A stretch of DNA of 64,000 nucleotides from Actinomycetota bacterium (GTDB lineage Bacteria; Actinomycetota; Thermoleophilia; Gaiellales; F1-60-MAGs149), in NCBI GenBank assembly GCA_016870485.1, contig VGBM01000007.1, positions 29,452 through 93,451 of the forward strand, written 5' to 3'. Positions 31,878 to 40,999 of this stretch are shown piece by piece. The translations under genes were made by a program, and so were the position numbers. Numbering within the stretch: the first letter of the stretch is position 1; each line of letters starts with the position of its first letter. Under the pieces are notes generated by a model. The model worked only from the letters and a program-made list of their open reading frames with translations. It ran no database searches and was not told the origin of the DNA.

Positions 31878-33041
31878 TCAGGTGCGCCGGCGGGCGAAGG
31901 GCCGCGGCACGGGCGCGTCGTCCGCCGCCGCTCCGGCGCGGGCGAGCCCGAGCCGGCGCAGGTGCCGGTACTTGACGAGCTCGAGCGCCGTCACCACGTA
32001 CCAGGTCACCCACAGGGCGCCGAGCCCGAACAGGGTCAGGCCGACGGTCGGCCAGAGGTTCCAGTCGCCGTCGGTCCGGTACGGGAACAGGCGCACGGCG
32101 AGGGCGAAGGCGGCGAGCACCCCCGACCAGGCGTAGAGGAGCAGGCACGCCTGCCGCTGCGAGTAGCCGACCCGCAGCAGCCGGTGGTGGAAGTGGCTGC
32201 GGTCCGCGCTCGCGATCGAGCGGCCCGCTCGGACCCGCTTGAGGATCACGAACCCGGTGTCGAGGATCGGCACGAGCAGCACCACGAGCGGGAACACGAG
32301 CGCGAGCGCGGCGGCCGTCTTCATGACGCCCTGGATCGACACGCAGGCGAGCAGGAACCCGAGCACGAGCGCCCCCGAGTCGCCCATGAACACCCGCGCC
32401 GGGTTGAAGTTCCAGGGCAAGAAGCCGAGGCAGGCGCCGCAGATCGCGGCGGCGAGGACGCCGGCCGAGATGCGGCCGAGGGACAGCGCGAGGATCGCGA
32501 AGGTCAGCGCGCTGATCGCGCAGACCCCGGCGGCGAGGCCGTCCATCCCGTCGGCGAGGTTGACCACGTTGGTGACGGCGACGATGAAGACGATCGTCAG
32601 CGGGTAGGCGAGCAGGCCGAACGAGACGGCGCTCGGCTCGACGAAGGGGACCGTGATCCCGTCGATCGTCATGCCGCCCGCCACGGGGATCGCGGCGCAG
32701 GCGATCTGCCCGGCGAGCTTGACCAGCGGCGGCAGGCCGACGCGGTCGTCGACGGCGCCGAGCAGGCAGATCAGGGCCGCGCCGATCACGATCAGCCGGT
32801 AGCGCTCGTCGACGTCGAGGTTCGGCAGGACGGCGGCGACGATCCCGAGCAGGATCGCGACACCGCCGAGCAGCGGGATCGGCCGGTCGTGGATGCGCCG
32901 CCCGCCCGGCTTGTCGACGACGCCGAGCCGCCACGCGACGCGCATCATCATCGGCGTCAGGGCCGCGGTCGCCACGACCGCGATGACGAGCGCGTAGAGG
33001 GCCGACGGCGAGACGTCGAGCCGGGTCAGGGTATCGGCCAC
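31878..33041 (-). CDS. wecA: Undecaprenyl-phosphate N-acetylglucosaminyl 1-phosphate transferase (WecA/TagO family)
   Basis: 387 residues, about eleven membrane helices. Family motifs: KPGGRRIHDRPIPLLGG, GAVDDRVGL, NLADGMDGLA (catalytic aspartates), FMGDSGALVLG and the cytoplasmic HFHHRLL. It transfers GlcNAc-1-P (or a related sugar phosphate) to undecaprenyl phosphate for wall polymers, using the lipid whose precursor is made by UppS. The GTG start is 8 bases after TAGCCT with no ribosome site. In other actinobacteria this gene also often precedes atp genes. Confidence 0.92.
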   Translation of the reverse strand: MADTLTRLDVSPSALYALVIAVVATAALTPMMMRVAWRLGVVDKPGGRRIHDRPIPLLGGVAILLGIVAAVLPNLDVDERYRLIVIGAALICLLGAVDDRVGLPPLVKLAGQIACAAIPVAGGMTIDGITVPFVEPSAVSFGLLAYPLTIVFIVAVTNVVNLADGMDGLAAGVCAISALTFAILALSLGRISAGVLAAAICGACLGFLPWNFNPARVFMGDSGALVLGFLLACVSIQGVMKTAAALALVFPLVVLLVPILDTGFVILKRVRAGRSIASADRSHFHHRLLRVGYSQRQACLLLYAWSGVLAAFALAVRLFPYRTDGDWNLWPTVGLTLFGLGALWVTWYVVTALELVKYRHLRRLGLARAGAAADDAPVPRPFARRRT

Positions 33042-33181
33042 CGCGCCTCAGGCTACCCCGCGCTCCCGCGGGCAGCCCGGCGGGTCAGGCGCACCCGAGC
33101 GCCGCGATCACGGCCCCGTGCTGCGCCCCACCGCGTGCGCAGACCGGCTCGCGCACCCTGTTGTCGGGCCGCTGCCTAGCA

Positions 33182-33216
33182 CTCTCACGCACCACCGCCT
33201 ACCCCTCTCACGCACC
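33182..33216. repeat. 12-bp direct repeat in the wecA-glyA gap
   Basis: CTCTCACGCACC occurs at 33182-33193 and again at 33205-33216, start-to-start 23 bases (about two helical turns), with a partial TCACGC copy after it. It lies in the 208-base gap between the glyA stop and the wecA start. Nothing else was seen in that gap apart from the wecA -10 box. Confidence 0.4.
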
Positions 33217-33249
33217 CGGTGGGCGTCACGCGCGGTTCCCCCGCGTCCG

Positions 33250-34545
33250 CTAGTCCCCGTGGTTCGACCCGAACCCGCGCAGGCCGGCGTAGAGCGGCCG
33301 GCGGGCGAGGATCGCGTCGACCTCGCCGCGCAAAGCGTCGAGGTCCGCGTCGGCCGTGACGGCGCGGGCGATGATCCGGCCGACCTCGGAAAAGTCGGCC
33401 TCGTCGAGGCCGCGCATCGTCGCCGCGGGGGTGCCGATGCGGACGCCGCTCGTCTCCATCGCGGGGCGCGGGTCGAACGGGATCGAGTTGCGGTTGGCCG
33501 TGATGTGGATCGAGTGCAGCCGGTCCTCGGCCTCCTTGCCCGAAAGCGGGCCGTCCTGGAGGTCGAGCAGGACGAGGTGCGTATCGGTGCCGCCGGACAC
33601 GAGCTTCTGGCCGTGCTCGAGCAGCGCCGCGGCGAGGGCCTGGGCGTTGCGCCGGATCTGGCACTGGTAGTCCCGGAAGGCGGGCGTCTGGGCGATGCCG
33701 AAGGCGACGGCCTTGCCGGCGATGCCGTGGCAGAGCGGCCCACCCTGCAGGCCCGGGAAGAGCCCCGAGTCGACCTTCTTCGCCCACTCCTCGGTGCAGA
33801 GGATGAAGCCGGCGCGCGGTCCGGCGAGCGACTTGTGCACCGTCGACGTGACGACGTCGGCGTGCGGGACGGGGCTCGGGTGCTCGCCGCCGGCGACGAG
33901 GCCGGAGATGTGCGCCATGTCGACCATGAAGCGGGCGCCGACCTCGTCGGCGATCGCCCGGAAGGCGGCGAAGTCGAGCGTGCGCGGGTAGGCGCTCGCG
34001 CCGGTCACGATCAGGGCCGGCTTGTGCTCGTGCGCCTGGCGGGCGACGTCCTCCATGTCGATCAGGCCGGTGTCCGGCGAGACGCCGTAGTGCACGAAGT
34101 CGTAGTACTTGCTCGACGAGTTGACGGGGTGGCCGTGGGTGAGGTGGCCGCCGTGGTCGAGGCGCAGGGCGAGGACGGTGTCGCCGGGCTGGAGCAGCGC
34201 CAGGTAGGCGGCCATGTTGGCCTGCGCGCCGGCGTGCGGCTGCACGTTGGCGTGGTCGGCGCCGTAGAGGGCCATGGCGCGCTCGATCGCGAGCGCCTCG
34301 ATCTCGTCGACGACGTCGCAGCCGCCGTAGTAGCGCTTGCCGGGGTAGCCCTCGGCGTACTTGTTGGTGGCCACGGACCCGACGGCCTCCATCACGGCCG
34401 GCCAGGTGAAGTTCTCGGAGGCGATCAGCTCGAGCTCGTCGCGCTGGCGGTCCAGCTCGGCGTCGAGCAGGCGCGCGATCTCGGGGTCGACGGTCTCGAG
34501 CCCGGCGCTGCGCAGGGTCTCGATGGAGTTCTCGGTGGTGGCCAT
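33250..34545 (-). CDS. glyA: Serine hydroxymethyltransferase
   Basis: 431 residues. The PLP lysine lies in [13 protein letters not shown] (about residue 235); [30 protein letters not shown] and [19 protein letters not shown] are typical. It interconverts serine and glycine with methylene-THF, so it could assimilate the C1 units expected from the amine locus 3-28 kb to the right; that link is inference. The ATG is 7 bases after TAGACT, a leaderless start. Confidence 0.96.
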   Translation of the reverse strand: MATTENSIETLRSAGLETVDPEIARLLDAELDRQRDELELIASENFTWPAVMEAVGSVATNKYAEGYPGKRYYGGCDVVDEIEALAIERAMALYGADHANVQPHAGAQANMAAYLALLQPGDTVLALRLDHGGHLTHGHPVNSSSKYYDFVHYGVSPDTGLIDMEDVARQAHEHKPALIVTGASAYPRTLDFAAFRAIADEVGARFMVDMAHISGLVAGGEHPSPVPHADVVTSTVHKSLAGPRAGFILCTEEWAKKVDSGLFPGLQGGPLCHGIAGKAVAFGIAQTPAFRDYQCQIRRNAQALAAALLEHGQKLVSGGTDTHLVLLDLQDGPLSGKEAEDRLHSIHITANRNSIPFDPRPAMETSGVRIGTPAATMRGLDEADFSEVGRIIARAVTADADLDALRGEVDAILARRPLYAGLRGFGSNHGD

Positions 34546-34614
34546 GCGTGGCAGTCTAGGCGGGCTCGGCGCTCGCGACCACTCGGAACCGCCGCGCGTC
34601 CGATCGGGCGCCGC

Positions 34615-35469
34615 CTACGGGCGCCGGGCGGACAGGACGCGCTCGACGCCGGCCAGGTCGCGGTGGCGCTCGACGGCGCCGAGGCCGGCCGCGGCGAGCA
34701 GGCCCTGGACGCCCGCGGCCTGCTCGTCGGAGACCTCGAGCACGACCGCCCCGCCCGGACTCAGCCGCGCGGGCGCCTGCTCCACGAGCCGCCGGATCAG
34801 GTCGAGCCCGTCGGGGCCGCCCCAGAGCGCGAGGTGCGGCTCGTGGCGCACCACCCCGGGCTCGGTGCGCGGGTCGCCGTCGGGCACGTACGGCAGGTTG
34901 GCGGCGATCACGTCGAAGGGGCCGGGCAGGTCGGCGAGCAGGTCGGAGACCGCGAAGGCCACCTCGAGCCCGAGCCGCTCGGCGTTCGCGCGGGCGAGGG
35001 CGAGGGCCGCGTCGGAGACGTCGACGGCGAGGACGTCAGCGTCGGGCCGCTCGTGCTTCACGGACAGCGCGATCGGCCCGGCGCCCGTGCCGACGTCGAC
35101 GAGCCGCCCGCCGCGGGGCAGGAGCGCGAGGGCGACCTCGACGAGGGTCTCGGTCTCGGGCCGGGGCATCAGCGCCCGCGCGTCCGTCCGCAGGACGAGC
35201 CGCCGGAAGCCGACCTCCCCGACGATGTAGGCGACGGGCTCGAGGTCGGCGCGGCGTCGCAAGAGCGGCCGGATCGCGGCCAGCTCGTCCGCCGTCAGCG
35301 GCCGGTCGTGGTGCAGGTAGAGGTCGAGGCGCGGCATCCCGAGGGCGTGGCCGACGAGCAGTTCGGCGTCGAGCCGGGCGGTCGGGCTGCCCTTCGCCTC
35401 GAGGTAGGCGCTCGACAGGGCGAGCACGTCCCGCACCGTGCGGATGCCGTCGGGGAAGGCTTCAGCCAT
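34615..35469 (-). CDS. prmC: Release-factor glutamine methyltransferase
   Basis: 284 residues. N-terminal helical domain, then a SAM-binding fold with [14 protein letters not shown] and the active-site NLPYVPDG (a variant of NPPY). It methylates the GGQ glutamine of release factors. It overlaps the prfA stop by 8 bases, so substrate and modifier are translated together. Confidence 0.93.
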   Translation of the reverse strand: MAEAFPDGIRTVRDVLALSSAYLEAKGSPTARLDAELLVGHALGMPRLDLYLHHDRPLTADELAAIRPLLRRRADLEPVAYIVGEVGFRRLVLRTDARALMPRPETETLVEVALALLPRGGRLVDVGTGAGPIALSVKHERPDADVLAVDVSDAALALARANAERLGLEVAFAVSDLLADLPGPFDVIAANLPYVPDGDPRTEPGVVRHEPHLALWGGPDGLDLIRRLVEQAPARLSPGGAVVLEVSDEQAAGVQGLLAAAGLGAVERHRDLAGVERVLSARRP

Positions 35470-36541
35470 CGGGCCGGGCCGCGGCCTCCAGCTGGGCGCG
35501 GTTCCAGTCGTCGCGCAGCGCCTCGGTGAACGCCTCGAGCTGGCCGAGCAGGACCTGCTCGAGGTCGTGCGTCGTGAACTTGATGCGGTGGTCCGTGACG
35601 CGGCTCTGCGGGAAGTTGTACGTGCGGATCTTCTCGGAGCGCGCGCCCGTGCCGATCTGCGAGGCGCGCGCGGCGCCGCGCTCGGCGTCGAGCCGCTCGC
35701 GCTCGGCCTCGTAGAGGCGGGCGCGCAGGATCTTCATGGCGCGCTCGCGGTTCTGCAGCTGCGAGCGCTCGTCCTGGCAGGCGACGACGACGCCGGTCGG
35801 CAGGTGCGTGATGCGGACCGCGGAGTCGGTCGTGTTGACGGACTGCCCGCCGGGGCCGGTCGAGCGGTAGACGTCGATCTTGAGGTCCTTCTGGTCGACG
35901 GTGATCTCGACCTCCTCGGCCTCGGGCAGCACGGCGACCGTCGCGGTCGAGGTGTGGATGCGGCCCTGCGCCTCGGTCGCGGGCACGCGCTGCACGCGGT
36001 GCACGCCCGACTCCCACTTGAAGGCGGAGTAGGCGCCGTCGCCGGTGATCTCGAACGAGATGTCGCGCAGGCCACCCGCGTCGGACGGGTCCGAGCTGAG
36101 CGCCTGGTGCTTGAAGCCGAGCCGGTCGGCGTAGCCCGTCAGCATCCGGTAGAGGTCGGCGGCGAACAGCGCCGCCTCCTCCCCGCCCGTGCCGGCGCGG
36201 ATCTCGACGATCACGTTGCGCTCGTCGGCGGGGTCGCGCTCGAGCATCGCGATGCGCAGGCCCTCCTCGAGCTCGGGCAGCTGGGCGCGGGCCGCGGCGA
36301 GCTCCTCCTCGAGGAAGGCGCGCAGCTCGGGGTCGGCCTCGTCCGCGAGGGCCTCCTCGGCGTCGGCCGCCGTCTGCGTCGCCGCGCGCCAGGCCTGGGC
36401 GAGGGCGTGCGCGTCGGCGAGGCGCCGGTGACGGCGGCCGGCCTCGGCGAGGCGCTGGTGGTCGGCGAGGACCGCCGGGTCGGCGAGCTCGGCCTCCGCC
36501 TCGGCGAAGGCGCGCTCGATCTGGGCGACGAGGGGCTCCAC
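35462..36541 (-). CDS. prfA: Peptide chain release factor 1
   Basis: Recognises UAA and UAG. The 359 residues include the codon-reading tripeptide in [18 protein letters not shown] (PAT, about residue 187) and GGQ in [16 protein letters not shown] (about residue 228). The GTG start lies 9 bases after TAGGCT, again leaderless. It is the first gene of prfA-prmC. Confidence 0.96.
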   Translation of the reverse strand: MEPLVAQIERAFAEAEAELADPAVLADHQRLAEAGRRHRRLADAHALAQAWRAATQTAADAEEALADEADPELRAFLEEELAAARAQLPELEEGLRIAMLERDPADERNVIVEIRAGTGGEEAALFAADLYRMLTGYADRLGFKHQALSSDPSDAGGLRDISFEITGDGAYSAFKWESGVHRVQRVPATEAQGRIHTSTATVAVLPEAEEVEITVDQKDLKIDVYRSTGPGGQSVNTTDSAVRITHLPTGVVVACQDERSQLQNRERAMKILRARLYEAERERLDAERGAARASQIGTGARSEKIRTYNFPQSRVTDHRIKFTTHDLEQVLLGQLEAFTEALRDDWNRAQLEAAARPDG

Positions 36542-36579
36542 GGGCCCCGAAGCCTACGCGCGGCGGGCCGGCGCGCGCC

Positions 36580-37530
36580 TCACGCCATCACGTCGACGTC
36601 GGCCTCGGCGCGGCGCCGGCGGTTGAGCTCCTCGCGCGCGAGGACGGCGTCGAGGGCGGCGACGGCGACCTCGAGGTGCTCCGCGTCGGCGGGGCGCGTG
36701 GTCAGCCGCTGCAGGAGCAGGCCGGGCCAGAGCACGGCGCGCACGAGCGGGTTCGCGCCGTAGCGGCCGGCGAGGCGGATCACCTCGTAGGCGAGGCCGG
36801 CGATGACGGGCACGAGCAGGATCCGCGAGGCGATCACGAGCCACAGGTCGGGCCGGCCGACGAAGGCGAACACGATGATCGCGATCACCATCACCCAGAG
36901 CAGGAACGCGGTGCCGCAGCGCAGGTGGATGCGCGAGTGCCCGGCGGCGGCCTCGGCCGTGCGCGGGGCGCCCGCCGCGAGCGCATTGAGGGCCATGTGC
37001 TCGGCGGCGTGGAACTGGAAGACGCGGCGCAGATCGGGCAGGAGCGACAGGACGAGCAGGTAGCCGATGAACAGCGCGACCCGGATCAGGCCCTCGAGCA
37101 GCACGAACAGGAACGTGTCGTCGATCGGGACGAGGCTCGCGACGACGCCGGGCACGACCTTGAAGAAGAGGATCGAGAAGACGAGCGCGCCGCCTAGTGC
37201 GATCGCGATCTCCTTGCGCCCGAGCTCGCCCTCGCCCGCGCCGTCGGCCCCCGCCCCGGCCTCGCCGTCGTGCGCGCCGTCGCGGTCGGTGGCCGACAGC
37301 CGCGCGGCGACCGACAGCGCCTTCATGCCGATCACGAGCGACTCGCCGAGCGCGACGACGCCGCGCACCACGGGCCAGCGCAGGACGGGGCTGCGCAGCC
37401 CGGCGGAGCGGGCGTCCTCGACGACGGTGGTGATGCGGCCGTCGGGTCGGCGCACGCTGACGGCCCACGCCGACGGCGTGCGCATCATCACGCCCTCGAC
37501 GACGGCCTGGCCCCCGACGGCGGCGCTCAC
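36580..37530 (-). CDS. DUF1385 (YqhQ-like) membrane protein
   Basis: 316 residues. The opening VGGQAVVEGVMMRTPSAWAV and the later HAAEHMALNA...HSRIHLRCGTAFLLWVM are the DUF1385 signature. Around four to five membrane helices surround a charged alanine/glycine-rich stretch (about residues 82-100). Function is unknown; the gene is commonly found between rpmE and prfA in actinobacteria and Firmicutes, as here. The start GTG at 37530 was chosen because homology begins there; it is 20 bases after the rpmE stop. Confidence 0.85.
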   Translation of the reverse strand: MSAAVGGQAVVEGVMMRTPSAWAVSVRRPDGRITTVVEDARSAGLRSPVLRWPVVRGVVALGESLVIGMKALSVAARLSATDRDGAHDGEAGAGADGAGEGELGRKEIAIALGGALVFSILFFKVVPGVVASLVPIDDTFLFVLLEGLIRVALFIGYLLVLSLLPDLRRVFQFHAAEHMALNALAAGAPRTAEAAAGHSRIHLRCGTAFLLWVMVIAIIVFAFVGRPDLWLVIASRILLVPVIAGLAYEVIRLAGRYGANPLVRAVLWPGLLLQRLTTRPADAEHLEVAVAALDAVLAREELNRRRRAEADVDVMA

Positions 37531-37549
37531 GCGGGACCGCCCGTCCGGG

Positions 37550-37768
37550 CTACGCGCCGGCCTTGCCGGACTTCTTGGCGAGGCGCTTGTTGAAGCGCTC
37601 GACCCGGCCGCCAACGTCGATCAGCTTCTGGGTGCCGGTGTAGAACGGGTGGCAGGCGGAGCAGATCTCGACCGCGTAGTCGCCGCGCGTGGAGCGCGTC
37701 TCGAACGAGTTCCCGCAGGTGCACGTGATCGTCACGACCGGGTAGTCGGGGTGCAGGTCCGCCTTCAT
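37550..37768 (-). CDS. rpmE: Ribosomal protein L31, zinc-binding type
   Basis: 72 residues with four cysteines (C16, C18, C36, C39) in ITCTCGN and [11 protein letters not shown], the zinc-containing C+ form used when zinc is sufficient. ATG is 8 bases after TACGGT, with no ribosome site. It is divergent from the GS gene at 37920. Confidence 0.96.
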   Translation of the reverse strand: MKADLHPDYPVVTITCTCGNSFETRSTRGDYAVEICSACHPFYTGTQKLIDVGGRVERFNKRLAKKSGKAGA

Positions 37769-37857
37769 CGCGGGGCACCGTAGCAGGGCGCGGCGGGCGC
37801 CCGCGCCGACGGGCGGGCGGGCGCGACCCCCCGCCCCCGGACGTCCAAAGGTTCGTC

Positions 37858-37863
37858 TACCAT
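37858..37863 (+). promoter_or_regulatory. Candidate -10 box for the GS gene at 37920
   Basis: TACCAT 56 bases before the GTG start. The leader ends in AGGAGAGGAG-type ribosome-site sequence, unlike the leaderless housekeeping genes to its left. Confidence 0.4.
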
Positions 37864-37919
37864 GCCTTTCCGCGCCCCCGTGGTGCGGAGGACCCCCGAG
37901 ACCGAGGAGAGGAGCGACG

Positions 37920-39284
37920 GTGGCCGCTAGCCCCAAGAACCGAGAGGAGGTGCGGCGCCGCGCGAAGGCGGACGGCGTCGACTTCTTCTTCGCCCAGTTC
38001 GTCGACATGAACGGCAAGCCCAGCGCGAAGCTGGTGCCGGCCGAGCGCCTCGACATGCTGTTCGACGACGGCGCCGGCTTCGCCGGGTTCGCCGCCGGCC
38101 CGATCGGCCACACGCCGGCCTCGCCGGACATCGCCGCGATGCCGGACCCGGAGTCCTACACGCCGGTGCCGTTCAAGCCGGGCCTCGCCCGCTTCGCCTG
38201 CGACATCACCGTCGACGGCGCGCCCTACAACTACTGCCCGCGCACGATCCTGAAGAACGCCCTGGCCCGCGCCGAGAAGCTCGGCTACCGGCTCAAGATG
38301 GGCATGGAGCTGGAGTTCTTCCTGCTCAAGGAGCGGGACGGGCGGATCGTCCTCGCCGACGACCTCGACACGATGGAGCAGCCCTGTTACGACATCAAGG
38401 GCCTGACCCGCTCGTACGACTTCATCTCGCAGCTGTCGCGGAACCTCAACGCGCTCGGCTGGGGCAACTACGCCAACGACCACGAGGACGCCAACGGGCA
38501 GTTCGAGCTCAACTTCGAGTACGACGACGCCCTGCGCACCGCCGACAAGGCGATCTTCTTCCGCTACATGGTCCACGCGATGGCGCAGGAGCGCGGCCTC
38601 CTGACCACGTTCATGCCGAAGCCGTTCTCGCACCTGACCGGCAACGGCGGCCACCTGCACATCTCGCTGTGGGACAAGACCGGCAAGAAGAACCTCTTCG
38701 AGGACCCGAAGGACCCGCGCGGCCTCGGCCTGTCGAAGCTCGCCTACCAGTTCCTCGGCGGCATCATCGACCACATGGAGGGCCTGACGGCCCTGTTCGC
38801 CCCGACCGTCAACTCGTACAAGCGGATGGGCGTCGGCGCCCCCACCTCGGGCGCCACCTGGGCCCCGGCCTACGCCACCTACGGCATGAACAACCGCACC
38901 CAGGCGATCCGCATCCCGGCGCCCGGGCGGATCGAGATCCGCGCCGTCGACGGCTCGGCGAACCCGTACCTGGCCGCCGCGTCGCTGCTCGCCGCCGGCG
39001 TCGAGGGCGTCGCCGCCAAGGCCGACCCGGGCGATCCCAACCTCGACAACCTCTACGAGCTGACGCCCGACCAGATCCGCCGCAAGCGCATCAAGACGCT
39101 GCCGGCCAACCTGCTCGACGCGACCCGCGCCGCCGAGAAGGACAAGGTGCTGCGCGACTGGCTCGGCGCGATGGACGGCCGCCCGTACCTCGACTACTTC
39201 GCCGAGGTCAAGAAGGCCGAGTGGCAGGAGTACCACACCCAGGTCGCCGACTGGGAGCTGAGGCGCTACCTGACCCTGTTCTAG
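37920..39284 (+). CDS. gmaS: Type III glutamine synthetase family protein, candidate gamma-glutamylmethylamide synthetase
   Basis: 454 residues, GTG start with AGGAG upstream. GS catalytic motifs: [10 protein letters not shown] (residues 127-136), [24 protein letters not shown] (about 241-250), [17 protein letters not shown] and [11 protein letters not shown]. The N-terminal [19 protein letters not shown] and [11 protein letters not shown] closely follow gamma-glutamylmethylamide synthetases of methylamine-using bacteria as I know them. GMAS ligates methylamine to glutamate with ATP. Context (Amt channel, NMG-synthase and dehydrogenase genes) supports this over ordinary ammonia fixation. A GS using another amine is the alternative. 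It is followed by a strong terminator, then the flavoprotein gene. Confidence 0.75.
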   Translation: MAASPKNREEVRRRAKADGVDFFFAQFVDMNGKPSAKLVPAERLDMLFDDGAGFAGFAAGPIGHTPASPDIAAMPDPESYTPVPFKPGLARFACDITVDGAPYNYCPRTILKNALARAEKLGYRLKMGMELEFFLLKERDGRIVLADDLDTMEQPCYDIKGLTRSYDFISQLSRNLNALGWGNYANDHEDANGQFELNFEYDDALRTADKAIFFRYMVHAMAQERGLLTTFMPKPFSHLTGNGGHLHISLWDKTGKKNLFEDPKDPRGLGLSKLAYQFLGGIIDHMEGLTALFAPTVNSYKRMGVGAPTSGATWAPAYATYGMNNRTQAIRIPAPGRIEIRAVDGSANPYLAAASLLAAGVEGVAAKADPGDPNLDNLYELTPDQIRRKRIKTLPANLLDATRAAEKDKVLRDWLGAMDGRPYLDYFAEVKKAEWQEYHTQVADWELRRYLTLF

Positions 39285-39291
39285 GGGTCCT

Positions 39292-39331
39292 CGGGGGGTG
39301 GCCGGCGCATGTGCGCGTCGGCCACCCCCCG
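39292..39331 (+). terminator. Intrinsic-type hairpin after the GS gene
   Basis: A perfect 13-bp stem (arms 39292-39304 and 39319-39331, CGGGGGGTGGCCG and its complement). The loop itself contains a second small palindrome, GCGCA-TG-TGCGC. There is no T-run, as is common in high-GC actinobacteria. Confidence 0.75.
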
Positions 39332-39340
39332 CATCTCCGT

Positions 39341-39359
39341 CATGTGCGATACGCGCATG
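39341..39359. promoter_or_regulatory. Inverted repeat overlapping the -35 region of the flavoprotein gene
   Basis: CATGTGCG-ATA-CGCGCATG, arms matching at 7 of 8 positions. It ends about 20 bases before a TAGCCT -10 box at 39380-39385, where a repressor or activator would sit. The core GCGATACGCG recurs at 40963-40972, just beyond the same gene. Confidence 0.45.
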
Positions 39360-39451
39360 ACGCGGCGCCGCTCCTGCGGTAGCCTTTCGCGTAGGAACGG
39401 CGGCGCACCGCACCGCCGCGGGGATCCGCACAGCCAGGAGGAGTCGCCGTC

Positions 39452-40822
39452 ATGGCAGTAGCAGTAGAGAGCGCGAAGGCCGGGCTCGATCCGATGTTCA
39501 ACCCGGATTGGTTTCTGACCGACGAGCAGCGAGCGCTGCGCGAGCAGCTGATCGAGATCTGCGAGCAGGAGATCCGGCCGCACGCCGCCGAGAACGACGC
39601 CAACCTGACCTTCCCCCGCGCCAGCCTCGAGGCGCTCGGCCCGTTCCTCGGCGTCACCCTGCCGAAGGAGTGGGGCGGCCTCGGCCAGGGCCACGCGATG
39701 CTGGTCGCCACGACCGAGACGATCGCGCGCTACGGCTGCGCGTCCACGGCCATGTGCTACACGATGCACATGGGCGCCGTCGAGGCCCTGCGCCTGACCG
39801 CCACCGAGTGGCAGGTCGAGAACGTCCTCAAGAAGGTCGTCTCCGACAAGCTGATCGGCACCCTCTCCTACTCCGACCCGGAGACCGGCTCGCACTTCTG
39901 GTACCCGATCTCGTCGGGCGCCCGCAAGGTCGACGGCGGCTACGAGGTGCTGAAGAAGGCGTCCTGGACGACGTCGGGCGGCTTCGCCGACTGGTACGTC
40001 CTGCAGACGACCTCCCCGGACTTCAAGGAGTACTCCGACCTGACCTGCTGGCTGGCCTTCGCCGACGAGGTCGAGGCCGGCAGCGCCGAGTGGGACGCGA
40101 TGGGCCTGCGCGGCAACCAGTCCGGCACGCTGCTCCTCGACTGGAAGCTGCTGCCGGAGGAGCGCATGGTCGGCGCGATCGGCGACGGCGCCTGGTCGAA
40201 CGACGAGGCCGTCGACCCGTTCTTCCTGATCTCCTCGAGCGCCTGCTGGAACGGCATCTCGCTCGGCTCGATCGACATCTGCATCCAGCACACGACCCGC
40301 AAGGTCCACAAGGACGTCGGCATGCGCGTCTGCGACTACCCGACGATCCAGGACTCGGTCGGCGAGGCGATCATCGACACGAACGCCGTCCGCTGCATGA
40401 ACTACTCGATCGCGGCCGCGATGGACGCCGTCACCGACAACGGCCAGCGCACCCTCGAGCAGTCCGAGTACGCGCGCGGCAACTTCCTGCACTGGCTCTG
40501 GCAGCTGAAGTTCGCGGCGGCGAAGAACGTCGGCAACGTGGTCGACGAGATGCTGCACTCGACGGGCGGCACGGCGTACAAGAAGTCGCCGCTGCAGCTC
40601 GAGCGCTACGTCCGCGACGGCAAGGCCGGCTGGGTGATGGGCCCGACGAACGAGGTGCTGCGCCAGTTCGTCGGCAAGACCGCCCTGCTCGGCATGGAGT
40701 CGCTCGACTACTGGAACCAGGTCGTCAACGAGCGCGCCATCAAGAACGAGACGAAGAAGATGACGCCCGAGCAGAAGAAGGCGCTCGCCGAGGAGCTGCT
40801 CGCCGAGACCAACCAGGCCTAG
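39452..40822 (+). CDS. Acyl-CoA dehydrogenase-fold flavoprotein
   Basis: 456 residues, AGGAGG ribosome site. The opening FNPDWFLTDEQRALREQLIEICEQEIRPHA and LPKEWGGLGQG, then a middle beta domain with GTLSYSDPETGSHFW and ASWTTSGGFADWYVL, then a helical C-domain are the ACAD fold (FAD). No fatty-acid or CoA genes are nearby. It lies between a GMAS-like GS and an Amt operon. ACAD-fold proteins include alkylamine hydroxylases and nitroalkane oxidase, so an amine- or gamma-glutamylamide-directed oxidation is possible. That is inference; a standard short-chain acyl-CoA dehydrogenase is the default reading. Confidence 0.75.
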   Translation: MAVAVESAKAGLDPMFNPDWFLTDEQRALREQLIEICEQEIRPHAAENDANLTFPRASLEALGPFLGVTLPKEWGGLGQGHAMLVATTETIARYGCASTAMCYTMHMGAVEALRLTATEWQVENVLKKVVSDKLIGTLSYSDPETGSHFWYPISSGARKVDGGYEVLKKASWTTSGGFADWYVLQTTSPDFKEYSDLTCWLAFADEVEAGSAEWDAMGLRGNQSGTLLLDWKLLPEERMVGAIGDGAWSNDEAVDPFFLISSSACWNGISLGSIDICIQHTTRKVHKDVGMRVCDYPTIQDSVGEAIIDTNAVRCMNYSIAAAMDAVTDNGQRTLEQSEYARGNFLHWLWQLKFAAAKNVGNVVDEMLHSTGGTAYKKSPLQLERYVRDGKAGWVMGPTNEVLRQFVGKTALLGMESLDYWNQVVNERAIKNETKKMTPEQKKALAEELLAETNQA

Positions 40823-40922
40823 GCGGACGGCGCGACCGGGCCCCGCGGGGCCGTCCTCCGGGGCGGCGCCGCGGGGCCCTTCGCGTGTCCGGGGCCGGGA
40901 CCGGCGGCCCCCACCGGGAATC

Positions 40923-40965
40923 CGCCGAACGACCCGAAACGGACCGCGCTTTGGGTCGTTTGGCG
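40923..40965. terminator. Long hairpin between convergent genes
   Basis: A 13-bp stem (CGCCGAACGACCC at 40923-40935; GGGTCGTTTGGCG at 40953-40965; one G-T wobble) with a 17-base loop. It lies between the convergent flavoprotein and regulator genes, so it may terminate both. A second GC-rich inverted repeat lies near 40845-40880. The wobble-tolerant but long stem could also be a protein site. Confidence 0.55.
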
Positions 40966-40999
40966 ATACGCGGTCGACGGTGCCGACCGGGCGTGGCGC

